The position numbers and the translations under genes were made by a program. From Novosphingobium meiothermophilum (GTDB lineage: Bacteria > Pseudomonadota > Alphaproteobacteria > Sphingomonadales > Sphingomonadaceae), in contig NZ_QGHL01000008.1 in assembly GCF_003171715.1 (NCBI RefSeq), forward strand, positions 310,001-374,000: a stretch of DNA of 64,000 bases. The letters are read 5' to 3'. The notes beneath the pieces were generated by a model. It was not told where the DNA came from. It ran no database searches and saw only the letters and a program-made list of their open reading frames with translations. This document shows, in pieces, positions 7,111 through 16,351 of the stretch; position 1 is the stretch's first letter; every line of letters starts with the position of its first letter.

Positions 7111-9818
7111 CCTTGTTCAACCTCCAGTTCGATCCCGAAAACCTGCCGCCATCCGAGGCAAACCTGCCGCCGTGCCGCGAGAACTGCCGAAAGCAGGCCG
7201 TCCCAGTCGTCGCAGCCGCATGCCCGCGCGACGATGCCCCGGCTCGCCTCCGGCGGATACATGCCATCAGGGGCAACCAGCCGCACCACCACCAGCAGCC
7301 GGGTCATCAGATCGTGCGCGGCCCGCAGGCCGGATGGCAGAAGACCCTCTTCCTCAAGCACCCGCACTGCCTCGCCAAGGTCGGGCGTATGGGCAAGGTG
7401 CGCGTGCAGTTGCAGGAAGTGGACCATGAACTCGATGTCCACCAGCCCGCCGCGCGCCAGCTTCACGTCGAGCGGCCCCTTGGGCGGCTTGTGTTCCGCC
7501 ATGGTGACGCGCATTTCCAGCACATCGGCGCGCAACTTTGCCGGATCGCGCGGCGCGTCCTGCACCCGCCTGATGATGGCGCACAGGCGGTTGCGGTCTG
7601 CCGACGTGCCGAACAGGGGGCGTGCGCGGCACAGCGCCATGTGTTCCCATGTCCAGGCGTCCTCGCACTGGTATCGCTCGAAGCTGTCGAGGCTTACCGA
7701 AATCGGACCCTGTGCGCCCGATGGGCGCAGCCGCGTGTCCACCTCATAGAGCGCGCCCGCCGCCGTCGGCACCGAGAGCGCCGCGATCACCCGCTGCGCC
7801 AGCCGGTTGTAATAGAGCGTTGCGCCCAGCGGGCGGCGTCCATCGGATTCGCCGCCGTGGTCGCCGCTGAACAGGAACACCAGATCAAGGTCCGAAGCGT
7901 GGGTGAGCGCAGCCCCGCCCAGCCGCCCAAGGCCGAGAATGGCAAGATCGCTGTCCGGCACGACGCCGTGATTGTGCCGGAACTCCTCGATTGCGGCGCG
8001 GCCCAGCACCAGAATGGCAGCCTCGGCCACGCGGCTGAGCGCGGCCGCCACGGCAAGCGGATCATGCTGCCCTTCAATGAGCTGCACTCCCAGGGCAAAG
8101 CGCATCTCGCCCACCCGCACGCGCACATTGTCGAGCAGACGCTGGTAATCGTCGCCCGCCTCGCCGCGCGCGAGTTCGACCGCTATGTCCTCGACGCTGC
8201 CGGGCAGATCGAAGGCGCTGCGATCAATCAGGGTATCCAGCAGGTCCGACCGGCGCGCCAGCTCGTCGGCCAGAACCGGCGCATGGGCAAGGATGCGCAT
8301 GACCACCGCCATCAGGCCAGGACGCGCATCAAGCAGGCGGAACACGTTGATTGCGCTGGGCAGCCCGCCCAGCAACTGTTCCCAACGCAGCAGCGCGCGT
8401 TCGGGATCGGGGGCTTCGGCCAGAGCGCGCAGCAGGTGCGGGCGCATGTGGGCAAAGGCTTCGCGGGCCTCGGCCGAGCGCAGGCAGCGGTATTGCCCGC
8501 CGTCCCAGCCATCGACCCGCGTGGCCAGTGCTTCGGCATTATCAAAGCCCAGCGCCTCCAGTTCCGCCGCCAGCGGGGTTGCCTCCACCGTAACCGCGCC
8601 AGTTGGCGCAAAGGTTGCAATCAGCGCATCGAACCGGCTGCCGACGGTTTCCGAAATCTCCGCAAGCTCCGCGATCAGCGCCTCGCCGCCCGGCAAGCCG
8701 TCAAGCCGTGCCACCGCTTCAATACCAGCGCTATCCATGGGGAGCGCATGGGTCTGCTGGTCGGCCATCATCTGCAAGCGGTGTTCCAGCGTGCGCAGGC
8801 GGTCATAGCATTCGCCCATGATGTGCGCGTCATCGGCCGCGATGATGCCCGCCTGCGCCAGCGCATCAAGGCTGGCGCGCGTGCCGCGAAGGCGCAGCGA
8901 GGGATTGCGTCCGCCATGAATCAACTGGTGCGTCTGGGCAAAGAACTCCACCTCGCGGATGCCGCCGCGCCCGCGCTTGAGATCATAGCCAGGGCCAATG
9001 GCCTGCCCTGCGGAGTAGTGATCGCGGATGCGCGTGGTCAGGCGCCCGATTTCGGCAATCGCGCCGAAATCAAGGCTGCGCCGCCACACGAAGGGGCGGA
9101 TCGTATCGAGGAATGCCTGCCCGGCAGCCACATCGCCCGATGCGGCGCGGGCGCGGATGTAGGCAGCGCGCTCCCACGCCAGCGCGCTCGATTCGTAATG
9201 GGTGATCGCCGCATCGAAGGGCAGGGCCAAAGGGCTGACTTCCGAGGCGGGACGAAGCCTCAGGTCGACCCGGAAGACATATCCCTCGTCTGTCACGGCC
9301 GACATGATTTCCATCAGTGCGCGCGCCACGCGCTGCGCGGCCTCGGCCGGATCATCGCGGTCCCGCCGGGGCAGGACATCGGGATCGTAAAGCAGGATCG
9401 GATCGATATCCGACGAATAGTTCAGTTCCTGTGCGCCGTGCTTGCCCAGAGCGATGGCGGCAAAGCCAGCGGGCGCGGCATCGGGCGTGCGACGTCGGAT
9501 GGCGGCGGCAATGGCGGCATCGAGCGAACGGTCCGCAAAATCCGACAGTTCGGAAACGACGCGCGCAAGGGGAAAGGCGCCCGCCAGATCGCCGATGGCC
9601 ACGACGAGCGCCAGCGCCAGCCGCTCGCGTCGCAGGGCAACTGCGATATCGTCGATGCCGTTTCCCGCTGCACGGGCCTGTCTCAGCGCCTCCTCCACCT
9701 CGCCGGATGCCAGCAGCACTTCCAGTTCGGGCAGCCGGTCCAGCGCGCGCGACAGGAACGGCGCGCAAGTGCGGGCGCGGGCAAGGGCGTGGGCGAAGTC
9801 GTGCGCTGTTTCGTTCAT
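7107..9818 (-). CDS. glnE: Bifunctional glutamine synthetase adenylyltransferase/deadenylase
   Basis: A 903-residue enzyme that adenylylates and deadenylylates glutamine synthetase in response to PII, tuning ammonium assimilation. Both nucleotidyltransferase domains are recognisable. The N-terminal one contains ALGKHGAQELNYSSDIDPI and the C-terminal one LGRLGGAALTHASDLDLVF; each keeps the paired catalytic aspartates. The GRGGIREVEFFAQ motif follows the first domain, as in the family, and GGLVDIEFMVHF follows the second. ATG 9818 was chosen over an ATG at 9839 because AAGG precedes it. The gene is coupled to bcp. A 958-codon open frame on the opposite strand is a composition artefact. Confidence 0.95.
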   Translation of the reverse strand: MNETAHDFAHALARARTCAPFLSRALDRLPELEVLLASGEVEEALRQARAAGNGIDDIAVALRRERLALALVVAIGDLAGAFPLARVVSELSDFADRSLDAAIAAAIRRRTPDAAPAGFAAIALGKHGAQELNYSSDIDPILLYDPDVLPRRDRDDPAEAAQRVARALMEIMSAVTDEGYVFRVDLRLRPASEVSPLALPFDAAITHYESSALAWERAAYIRARAASGDVAAGQAFLDTIRPFVWRRSLDFGAIAEIGRLTTRIRDHYSAGQAIGPGYDLKRGRGGIREVEFFAQTHQLIHGGRNPSLRLRGTRASLDALAQAGIIAADDAHIMGECYDRLRTLEHRLQMMADQQTHALPMDSAGIEAVARLDGLPGGEALIAELAEISETVGSRFDALIATFAPTGAVTVEATPLAAELEALGFDNAEALATRVDGWDGGQYRCLRSAEAREAFAHMRPHLLRALAEAPDPERALLRWEQLLGGLPSAINVFRLLDARPGLMAVVMRILAHAPVLADELARRSDLLDTLIDRSAFDLPGSVEDIAVELARGEAGDDYQRLLDNVRVRVGEMRFALGVQLIEGQHDPLAVAAALSRVAEAAILVLGRAAIEEFRHNHGVVPDSDLAILGLGRLGGAALTHASDLDLVFLFSGDHGGESDGRRPLGATLYYNRLAQRVIAALSVPTAAGALYEVDTRLRPSGAQGPISVSLDSFERYQCEDAWTWEHMALCRARPLFGTSADRNRLCAIIRRVQDAPRDPAKLRADVLEMRVTMAEHKPPKGPLDVKLARGGLVDIEFMVHFLQLHAHLAHTPDLGEAVRVLEEEGLLPSGLRAAHDLMTRLLVVVRLVAPDGMYPPEASRGIVARACGCDDWDGLLSAVLAARRQVCLGWRQVFGIELEVEQG

Positions 9819-9932
9819 CGCGCCTTGCGATGCCCGCATTGGCCACGCGCTTCAAGTCGGCTTGCGGTTCGCATGGGGCTCTGCCAGCTAGGTTATTGGC
9901 AGATTGCCCAAAGACAATTTCGGAGTTGTCCC

Positions 9933-11618
9933 ATGTTTCTTCCCAGGATTGGCGGTCTTGCGTCCGCTTCGCTTTTTGCCCTTTCGCTTGCCGCTGCCGT
10001 TCCCGGCAGTGCGGCGCTGGCGCTTGGTCCAACTGCCAGCCCACCGCCTGTCAATGAGGGTCTGATGCGCGAGGTGATCAAGACGCTCGCTTCCGACGAC
10101 CTGGCCGGGCGCGGGCCTGCCAGTGGCGAGGAGCAGGCAACGCTTGAGGAAATCGTGGCGCGGTTCAAGGCGGCGGGTCTTGCGCCGGGCAACAAGGGTT
10201 CATGGTATCAGGACGTTCCGACCGTTACCATGAACGCAAGTGATTTCTCGCCGCTCAGCGTGCGCGGAGGAAAGGGTGCGACGCTTTCGTTCCTGCACGG
10301 CAGGGATTTCGTGGCAGGCAGCTACCGGGTGGTGCCCGAAACCCGCGTGAAGGACAGCGATCTGGTCTTCGTCGGCTATGGCGTGAATGCGCCGGAGCTG
10401 GGCTGGAACGACTATGCCGGGATTGACATGAAGGGGAAGACCGCGGTCATCCTCGTCAACGATCCCGATTATGCCATGGAAACCGAGGATGGCCCCTTCA
10501 AGGGCCGCCGCATGACCTATTACGGGCGCTGGACCTACAAGTTCGAGGAAGCGGCGCGGCAAGGGGCAACGGGTGCGATTCTCGTCCATGATACCTTTCC
10601 CGCTGCCTATGGCTGGAACGTGGTGGAATCGAGCTGGTCGGGCGATCAGCACTTCGTGGCGACGCCCAATGACGGAGCCGACCAGACCGCATTCAATGGC
10701 TGGATTCAGAAGGCCGCTGCCGAAAGCCTGTTCAAGGCGGCGGGCAAGGATCTCGGCGCTATGGTCAAGGCTGCCGGGCAGAAGGGGTTCCGGCCGGTGC
10801 CGCTAGGTCTCAAGGCCAGCCTCTCGTTCAAATCGGCGATCACGCGTTCGGTTTCGCGCAATGTCGTGGGCATCCAGCCAGGCACGCAGGCACCGGATGA
10901 ATATGTCCTCTATTCCGCGCACTGGGACCATCTTGGCCGTTGCAAGCCCGATGCCAGCGGCGATGACATCTGCAACGGTGCGGTTGACAATGCGACTGGC
11001 ATTGCCGCGCTGGTGGCGCTGGCGGACATGAACCGGAAGGCAGGGCCGACGCGGCGCAGTTCGGTTTATCTGGCCTGGACGCTCGAAGAATCGGGCCTGC
11101 TCGGCTCGGAATACTATGCCCGCAACCCTGTCTTCCCGCTGGAGCGCACCGTGGGCGGGGTCAACATCGATGCGCTTTATCCCGGCGGTCCTGCGCGCGA
11201 CATCGCCGTTACCGGGGGCGACAAGTCCGAACTTTCGGCCATCCTTGCCCGCGTGGCCAAAGAACTCGATCTTGCCACGGGGCCTGAGGACAGCCCGGAG
11301 AAGGGCTATTACTACCGGTCCGACCATTTCAGCCTCGCCAAGCGGGGCGTGCCGATGTTCTACGTGAAGCGCGGCAGCGATCTGGTCGAAGGCGGCAAGG
11401 CGGCGGGCCGGGCGCTGGCAGAAGATTATGTGGCCAACCGCTATCACCAGCCAAGCGACGAATATGCCGATAGCTGGGACATGCGCGGGATTGCGCAGGA
11501 AGTGGACCTCTACTACCGGCTCGGCCGCCCGCTGTCCGAAGGAACCGACTGGCCCAACTGGAACGCGGGCGACGAGTTCCGCGCGATTCGCGACCAGAGC
11601 CGCGCAGGCATGAAATAA
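9933..11618 (+). CDS. Exported M28-family zinc aminopeptidase
   Basis: A 561-residue exported metallopeptidase. A signal peptide covers roughly residues 1-27. A PA (protease-associated) domain insert follows (FVGYGVNAPELGWNDYAG, AILVHDTFPAAYGWN). The M28 catalytic domain then carries the co-catalytic zinc ligands SAHWDH, GAVDNATG, TLEESGLLGS, NIDALYP and SDHFSL. The start is ATG 9933 with GGAG upstream. The same frame stays open for another 2.9 kb upstream, but that stretch is only the antisense of glnE. Probable role: peptide turnover in the periplasm or outside the cell. Confidence 0.92.
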   Translation: MFLPRIGGLASASLFALSLAAAVPGSAALALGPTASPPPVNEGLMREVIKTLASDDLAGRGPASGEEQATLEEIVARFKAAGLAPGNKGSWYQDVPTVTMNASDFSPLSVRGGKGATLSFLHGRDFVAGSYRVVPETRVKDSDLVFVGYGVNAPELGWNDYAGIDMKGKTAVILVNDPDYAMETEDGPFKGRRMTYYGRWTYKFEEAARQGATGAILVHDTFPAAYGWNVVESSWSGDQHFVATPNDGADQTAFNGWIQKAAAESLFKAAGKDLGAMVKAAGQKGFRPVPLGLKASLSFKSAITRSVSRNVVGIQPGTQAPDEYVLYSAHWDHLGRCKPDASGDDICNGAVDNATGIAALVALADMNRKAGPTRRSSVYLAWTLEESGLLGSEYYARNPVFPLERTVGGVNIDALYPGGPARDIAVTGGDKSELSAILARVAKELDLATGPEDSPEKGYYYRSDHFSLAKRGVPMFYVKRGSDLVEGGKAAGRALAEDYVANRYHQPSDEYADSWDMRGIAQEVDLYYRLGRPLSEGTDWPNWNAGDEFRAIRDQSRAGMK

Positions 11619-11632
11619 GGACAGGCACCGAG

Positions 11633-12622
11633 ATGACGCCCGATTTCACCATGCCCCCTGAATGGCACCCGCAGGACTGGCTGTGGGTAGGCTTTCCCCA
11701 TCTGGCGGAAGAATGGTCGGGCGTCATCGATCGCGCGCAGGAACAGATCGCAGCCTTTGCCAGTGCCGTTGCCGAAAGCGGACAGGAGGTGCGGCTGGTG
11801 GTGCGCGATGCGGCCAATGCCGCGCGGGCACGGGCGCTCGTCTCGTCGATGGTGATCCTTGAGGAACGCACCTACGGCGATGTCTGGCTGCGCGATACCG
11901 GGCCGCTGGTGGTCCGCAGCAGCACGGGCCAACGGTGTGCCCGTCTGTTCGGCTTCAATGGCTGGGGCGGGAAGTACCTTATGCCGGGCGATCAGGCGAT
12001 CGGCGCGGATCTGGCCGCATCTGCGGGGCTGGAGACGGGCGAGAAGGCTGACTGGATCCTTGAAGGAGGTGCGCTCGATGGCGATGGCACCGGCCTTGTC
12101 GCAACCACTGAGCAGTGCCTGCTCAATCCCAACCGCAATCCGCACCTGTCACGCGCCGATCTTGAGGCGCGCCTGCTGCGCGATCTGGGCTATGACCGTG
12201 TCCTGTGGCTGGGTGACGGGCTGATAAACGACCATACCGATGGTCATGTCGACAATCTGGCCCGGTTTGTCGCGCCCAACCGGCTGGCCCTGCCGCGGGC
12301 AACGGGGCGGGATGATCCCAATGCCGCGATCTATGCCGATGCGCGCGCGCGCGCGCATGATGCAGGCGTTAATCTGGCCGAAGTGCCCTCGCCGGGGCGA
12401 ATCGAATGGGACGGCGTGGTGCAGCCCGCCAGCTACATGAACTTTGTCATCACGACGAAGCTGGTGGTCGTGCCGGTATTCGGATCACCGCACGACAGCG
12501 ATGGCGTGGCCGCGATTGCCGAGCTTTTTCCCGGCCGCGAAACCGTGGGCGTCATGGCCGATGCGGTGCTGGCTGGGGGCGGCGGCTTTCACTGCGCCAG
12601 CCAGCAGATGCCATCGGCCTGA
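11633..12622 (+). CDS. aguA: Agmatine deiminase
   Basis: A 329-residue member of the agmatine deiminase / peptidyl-arginine deiminase family, which converts agmatine to N-carbamoylputrescine and ammonia for putrescine supply. The nucleophile is Cys321 in GGGGFHCASQQMP. Supporting motifs are YGDVWLRDTGP, WILEGGALD and NDHTDGHVDNLARF. It follows the M28 gene by 14 bases and may share its transcript. An internal (GC)n run near 12340-12356 encodes ADARARAHD and could be slippery. Confidence 0.92.
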   Translation: MTPDFTMPPEWHPQDWLWVGFPHLAEEWSGVIDRAQEQIAAFASAVAESGQEVRLVVRDAANAARARALVSSMVILEERTYGDVWLRDTGPLVVRSSTGQRCARLFGFNGWGGKYLMPGDQAIGADLAASAGLETGEKADWILEGGALDGDGTGLVATTEQCLLNPNRNPHLSRADLEARLLRDLGYDRVLWLGDGLINDHTDGHVDNLARFVAPNRLALPRATGRDDPNAAIYADARARAHDAGVNLAEVPSPGRIEWDGVVQPASYMNFVITTKLVVVPVFGSPHDSDGVAAIAELFPGRETVGVMADAVLAGGGGFHCASQQMPSA

Positions 12623-12636
12623 GTCAGGGCCTTTTG

Positions 12637-12661
12637 CCGTAAGTCTTTCCGTTCCTTACGG
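12637..12661. terminator. Possible bidirectional terminator between aguA and the Sel1 gene
   Basis: A 7-bp inverted repeat CCGTAAG/CTTACGG with an 11-base loop lies in the 42-base gap between the two convergent genes. The T-tract is poor in either direction, so activity is uncertain. Confidence 0.35.
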
Positions 12662-12664
12662 ATT

Positions 12665-13012
12665 TCAGGCTGCGGCAGCGCGGCCTGCACGCAGCCACTC
12701 GCGGGCGCGCCGCTGGGCTTCGGCAATCTCTCGCGCGGTCATTTCCTCGGCCACGTCGGCGCGGCAGCAGGCCGCCTCCTCGTGGCCGCCCACGGCTGCA
12801 AGGTTGAACCACTTGTGTGCCTCGATCATGTCGCAAGGCACGCCGTGGCTGCCGGTGGAATAGGCCACCCCAAGATCGAACAGCGCGTTGCAATCGCCAT
12901 TGGCCGCAGCGGCAAGGCAGCTTGCCACCAGAAGATCGGCCGCGTTGCTGCTTTCGGCGGCGATGGAAGGCGCCGCCGTATCGGGCACCAGCTTGATCCA
13001 GGCTTTCGTCAT
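12665..13012 (-). CDS. Small Sel1-repeat protein
   Basis: A 115-residue protein containing a Sel1-like alpha-alpha repeat. The segment ALFDLGVAYSTG is followed by DMIEAHKWFNLAAVGGHEEA, matching the repeat's ALYxLGxxYxxG and DxxxAxxWxxxAAxxGxxxA patterns. Sel1 repeats mediate protein-protein contacts. No signal peptide is obvious. The C terminus is a charged Ala/Arg-rich helix. It is divergent from dksA. Confidence 0.75.
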   Translation of the reverse strand: MTKAWIKLVPDTAAPSIAAESSNAADLLVASCLAAAANGDCNALFDLGVAYSTGSHGVPCDMIEAHKWFNLAAVGGHEEAACCRADVAEEMTAREIAEAQRRAREWLRAGRAAAA

Positions 13013-13323
13013 GACCCCAAACCCCCTTCAAGGAAAGCCGGTCCCCGAACCTTCCAGGGGCGCTTTCACGAAGGCCAAGGTCAACAATCTTGGTCAACAA
13101 TTGGTTAACGCGCATTGGCTCTCCGCAATCCGGATCGGAAAGCGTGGGAAAACTGTTGTGCCGCCCATCACACTTCAGGCCACCTTAATGCACGATGGCC
13201 GCCTAATCGCTTGTGCCGGTCACTGGCCAATTCTATAGGCGCGCCAGCAAAGAAGCTTGCACGCCGGAAACGGAAAAGAATGCAGGCCGGGAGGGGCGGA
13301 TAGCTTGTTATGCGGAGGGCCGA
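13013..13323. other. 311-base divergent gap between the Sel1 gene and dksA
   Basis: No coding sequence or RNA gene is apparent. It should hold promoters for both flanking genes. The only notable structure is the direct repeat GGTCAACAAT at 13079-13088 and 13092-13101, followed by TGGTTAAC. No clear -35/-10 pair stands out. Confidence 0.5.
13079..13101. repeat. Short direct repeat upstream of the Sel1 gene
   Basis: Two copies of GGTCAACAAT are spaced 13 bases start to start, about 67-90 bases upstream of the Sel1 gene start. This could be a tandem activator site, but with two short copies chance is possible. Confidence 0.3.
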
Positions 13324-13782
13324 ATGGCTGGGGTGCTGAGTGACGAGATTGATGTTCTGGCAAAGGCGCGCCGCGCCATGCCGGGCGATTACGTGCCAAC
13401 CGAAGACGAACCCTACATGAACGAGGCGCAGCAGGACTATTTCCGCCGCCTGCTGCTTGAATGGAAGAAGTCGATCCTCTCCGCTGCTGCGGGAACGCTT
13501 TCGGCCCTTCAGGATGGTCCGATTCGCGAGCCTGACCTCAACGACCGTGCATCGAGCGAAACCGACTGGGGCATCGAACTGCGCACGCGCGACCGCCAGC
13601 GCAAGCTGATCGCCAAGATCGATGCGGCCATGCGCCGGATCGATGAGGGCGAATACGGTTACTGCGAAGTAACCGGTGAGCCGATCGGCCTTGGCCGCCT
13701 GATCGCACGTCCCATTGCCACAATGACGGTCGAGGCACAGCAAGCCCATGAACGCAGGGAAAAAATCTCTCGCGACATGTAG
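13324..13782 (+). CDS. dksA: RNA polymerase-binding transcription factor DksA
   Basis: A 152-residue DksA/TraR family protein that binds the RNA polymerase secondary channel and acts with ppGpp in the stringent response. The coiled-coil tip region (LNDRASSETD) and the globular YGYCEVTGEPIGLGRL segment are clear. Of the four zinc-finger cysteines only Cys114 remains; the others are Thr117, Thr135 and Ala138. This C-T-T-A pattern is known from alphaproteobacterial DksA proteins and implies a fold that does not need zinc. ATG 13324 was chosen because GGAGGG precedes it and the length then matches the family. Confidence 0.93.
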   Translation: MAGVLSDEIDVLAKARRAMPGDYVPTEDEPYMNEAQQDYFRRLLLEWKKSILSAAAGTLSALQDGPIREPDLNDRASSETDWGIELRTRDRQRKLIAKIDAAMRRIDEGEYGYCEVTGEPIGLGRLIARPIATMTVEAQQAHERREKISRDM

Positions 13783-13947
13783 GGTGTGCAGAGTTTCCGG
13801 TGGGCGCCTGCCCGGCCGGAAACGCGGTTAACGAAATGGCGTGCAAACCGTCTGTTAACCCTGTTTCGTTACAGTATGTCCACAGCCGGGTGCAATAGTT
13901 GCCCACGCGGGCGCAGGGGCATCCGCAGGATTGGGTAATGGACGTTG

Positions 13948-14331
13948 ATGTGGGCGGGACTGGTGAGACCTTTGTTGACCGATAACGACCATCGCCAGCT
14001 GGGGCGCGACAGCCTTTTCCTCATGGCAGAGGTGCGCCTGCTGGATTGCGATGCCGAACACCGCATCAAGGTGCGCAATCTTTCGGCCGGGGGCATGATG
14101 GCCGAAGGCGCAGTCAAGGTTCAGCGCGGAACCCGGCTTGAGGTTAACCTGCGCAACATCGGCTGGGTCGAAGGCGTGGTTGCCTGGGTGCAGGACAACC
14201 GATTCGGCATCGCCTTCGTCGAGGAAATTGATCCGAAGCTTGCCCGCGCTCCGCTGGGCGAGGGGCCGTCGACGCCCCGCTTCGTCAAGCCGATCATGAG
14301 CGTTCCGCGAGGGCCGCTCCGCAAGATCTGA
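13948..14331 (+). CDS. PilZ domain protein (putative c-di-GMP binding)
   Basis: A protein of about 127 residues made up essentially of one PilZ domain. The (D/N)xSxxG motif is present as RNLSAGGM, followed by beta-strands ending in GVVAWVQDNRFGIAFVEEI, typical of PilZ. The N-terminal arginine motif is only partial (HRQLGRDSLFL), so c-di-GMP binding is likely but not certain. The exact start is uncertain; ATG 13948 and TTG codons nearby are all possible. Single-domain PilZ proteins in this group often tune motility or polysaccharide secretion. Confidence 0.8.
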   Translation: MWAGLVRPLLTDNDHRQLGRDSLFLMAEVRLLDCDAEHRIKVRNLSAGGMMAEGAVKVQRGTRLEVNLRNIGWVEGVVAWVQDNRFGIAFVEEIDPKLARAPLGEGPSTPRFVKPIMSVPRGPLRKI

Positions 14332-14398
14332 GGCATCGCGGCGCGCGGTTCACAGCAACGTGGACGTCGGCCTGACCCTCGCCTAGACACAACGGGCC

Positions 14399-15868
14399 AT
14401 GTCCCGCTTTCTGCCTGCAACCCTGCTTCTGCCTCTGCTTCTGGCCGCGTGCGGCCAGAACCGCGAAGGCGCACTGGCGGTTGCAGTGATCGGCGAAGCA
14501 TCGGCCTTCAGGGAAACCGGCGCGCGGCTCTCGGCCCCGGCGCAGCTCCTGCGCGCAGCCACCCACGAAGGGCTGGTCGGCTTCGACGAGAAGGGGCGCG
14601 TCGTGCCCGCTCTGGCCGATCGCTGGATCGTGACCGACAACGGGCGCAGTTACATCTTCCGGCTGCGTGACGGAACCTGGGCCGATGGGACGCGAATCAG
14701 CGCCGAGACGACCGCGGCCGTGCTGCGCAAGGCCATCGCGGCGCTCAAGGGCACGGCGCTGGGTCTTGATCTGGCCGCCATTGATGAAGTGCGGGTCATG
14801 GCCAACCGGGTGATCGAGATCGATCTGGCCGCCCCCGTGCCCGATCTCTTGACCTTGCTGGCGCAGCCGGAACTGAGCCTTGCCTATCGCGGCAAGGGCA
14901 CGGGGCCGATGGCGCTTTCCCGTCCGCGGGATTCGGCTGCATCCTATCTTGAACTGATCCCACCCGAAGCGCGCGGGCTGCCCAGCCAGCCCGACTTTGC
15001 CACGCGTTCCCGGCCGGTGGCTCTCTCGCTGGTTCCGGCGGCGAGGGCCGTGGCCATGTTCGATGCGGGCGATGTCGATGTCCTGACAGGCGGCAAGGTG
15101 GATACGGTGCCGCTGGCAGGGCGTATCGGCCTCACGCGCGGGAATGTCGTGCTTGATCCGGTCACGGGGCTGTTCGGGCTGATGGTGACGAACACGCAGG
15201 GCTTTCTGGGTGCGGCCGCCAACCGCGAGGCGCTGGCCATGGCGATCGACCGCGATGCCCTGCTTGCGAGCTTCAATATCGGCGGCTGGCAGCCGACCAC
15301 GCGCATCGTCTCATCGCAGACGGAGGACGATCTCGGGACCATAGGCGAGCGCTGGCAGGGCATGACCATGGAGGAACGGCAGGCCCAGGCGGCGAGCCGC
15401 GTGGCCGCATGGAAGGCGGCGGGCCAGCCCTTGCCGACGTTCAATCTGGCCATGCCCGACGGCGCGGGATCAACCCTCGTGTTCGATGCGGTGCGCCGCG
15501 ATCTGGCCCGGATCGGCATTGCCGTGCGCCGCGTGCCCGAAAACGATCGGGCTGATCTGCGGCTGGTTGATGCGGCGGCTCGCTATGCCCGCGCCACATG
15601 GTTCCTCAATCAGTTGTCCTGCACGGTGCAGAAGGCGGTTTGCAGCCCGGCGGGGGACGAACGCGTGGCCGAGGCGCGCCGCGCCACCGATCCGGCGGCG
15701 CGTGCGGCCCTTCTGGCCGAGGCCGAGGCCGAGATTACCGCCGCCAATGGCTTCATTCCGCTGGCCAGGCCGCTGCGCTGGTCGATGGTGCGCAGCGGCA
15801 CAACGGGTTTCGCGCCCAATCCGTGGGGATGGCATCCCTTGCCGCCGATGGCATGGCTCCCCAGATAG
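14399..15868 (+). CDS. Family 5 extracellular solute-binding lipoprotein
   Basis: A 489-residue peptide/nickel/oligopeptide-type (SBP family 5) binding protein. A lipoprotein signal ends in LLLAAC with lipidated Cys18. The family signature region ATHEGLVGFDEKGRVVPALADRWIVT is present (readable from residue 54), and the expected mid-domain ANREALAMAIDRDALL follows. No permease or ATPase genes of an ABC transporter are adjacent, so it is an orphan that may work with a transporter elsewhere or have a sensing role. The ligand is unknown. Confidence 0.85.
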   Translation: MSRFLPATLLLPLLLAACGQNREGALAVAVIGEASAFRETGARLSAPAQLLRAATHEGLVGFDEKGRVVPALADRWIVTDNGRSYIFRLRDGTWADGTRISAETTAAVLRKAIAALKGTALGLDLAAIDEVRVMANRVIEIDLAAPVPDLLTLLAQPELSLAYRGKGTGPMALSRPRDSAASYLELIPPEARGLPSQPDFATRSRPVALSLVPAARAVAMFDAGDVDVLTGGKVDTVPLAGRIGLTRGNVVLDPVTGLFGLMVTNTQGFLGAAANREALAMAIDRDALLASFNIGGWQPTTRIVSSQTEDDLGTIGERWQGMTMEERQAQAASRVAAWKAAGQPLPTFNLAMPDGAGSTLVFDAVRRDLARIGIAVRRVPENDRADLRLVDAAARYARATWFLNQLSCTVQKAVCSPAGDERVAEARRATDPAARAALLAEAEAEITAANGFIPLARPLRWSMVRSGTTGFAPNPWGWHPLPPMAWLPR

Positions 15869-15873
15869 CAGTC

Positions 15874-16299
15874 ATGGACAGAGCAAGGCCCGCGCGCCCC
15901 CAACCGTTTGCCGCCGGGCTGCCCCGCCTTGGCAGCGATCCTGCCGCCGTGCGCCAGCGTCTGGAAATGCTGGAACGCGTGCTTGAACGCGGTTTCATCA
16001 TTCCGGGCATACGGCGCGAAGTGGGCCTTGATGCTCTTGCCGGGCTGGTGCCGGTTCTGGGCGATCTGCTGACTGCGACGATGGGGGCCTATATCGTGTG
16101 GGAGGCGCGCAATCTTGGCCTGCCCAAGTGGAAACTGTGGCGCATGGGCGCAAATGTTGCGTTCGATACCGCGCTTGGGGCGGTGCCGTTGGTCGGCGAT
16201 GCCTTTGACGTGTTCTTCCGTTCCAACAGCCGCAACCTGCGCATTCTGCGCAGGCATCTTGATCGCCACCATCCCTGTCAAAGCCTGATCGAGGGTTAG
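15874..16299 (+). CDS. DUF4112 family protein
   Basis: A protein of about 141 residues matching the DUF4112 pattern, GLDALAGLVPVLGDLLTATMGAYIVWEA followed by NVAFDTALGAVPLVGDAFDVFF. The two hydrophobic helical segments carry the repeated P-x-x-G-D signature. It is probably membrane-associated, with a basic C terminus. The start at ATG 15874 is 5 bases after the upstream stop; an in-frame ATG at 15853 is an alternative. No function is established for the family. Confidence 0.8.
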   Translation: MDRARPARPQPFAAGLPRLGSDPAAVRQRLEMLERVLERGFIIPGIRREVGLDALAGLVPVLGDLLTATMGAYIVWEARNLGLPKWKLWRMGANVAFDTALGAVPLVGDAFDVFFRSNSRNLRILRRHLDRHHPCQSLIEG

Positions 16300-16351
16300 G
16301 CGTCACTTGGCCATCGAAGCCCGCAAGCCGGAAAGCCTCGCGGCCGGAACT

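Noticed and set aside
7059-9932. A 958-codon open frame on the plus strand opposite glnE, running in frame into the M28 peptidase gene
   Set aside because: It mirrors glnE codons in high-GC DNA, has no protein-like domains, and the M28 signal peptide starts cleanly at 9933 with its own ribosome-binding site.
12340-12356. GC dinucleotide run in aguA as a phase-variation switch
   Set aside because: It is short, and the frame and the catalytic cysteine downstream are intact; such runs arise readily in Ala/Arg codons of high-GC genes.
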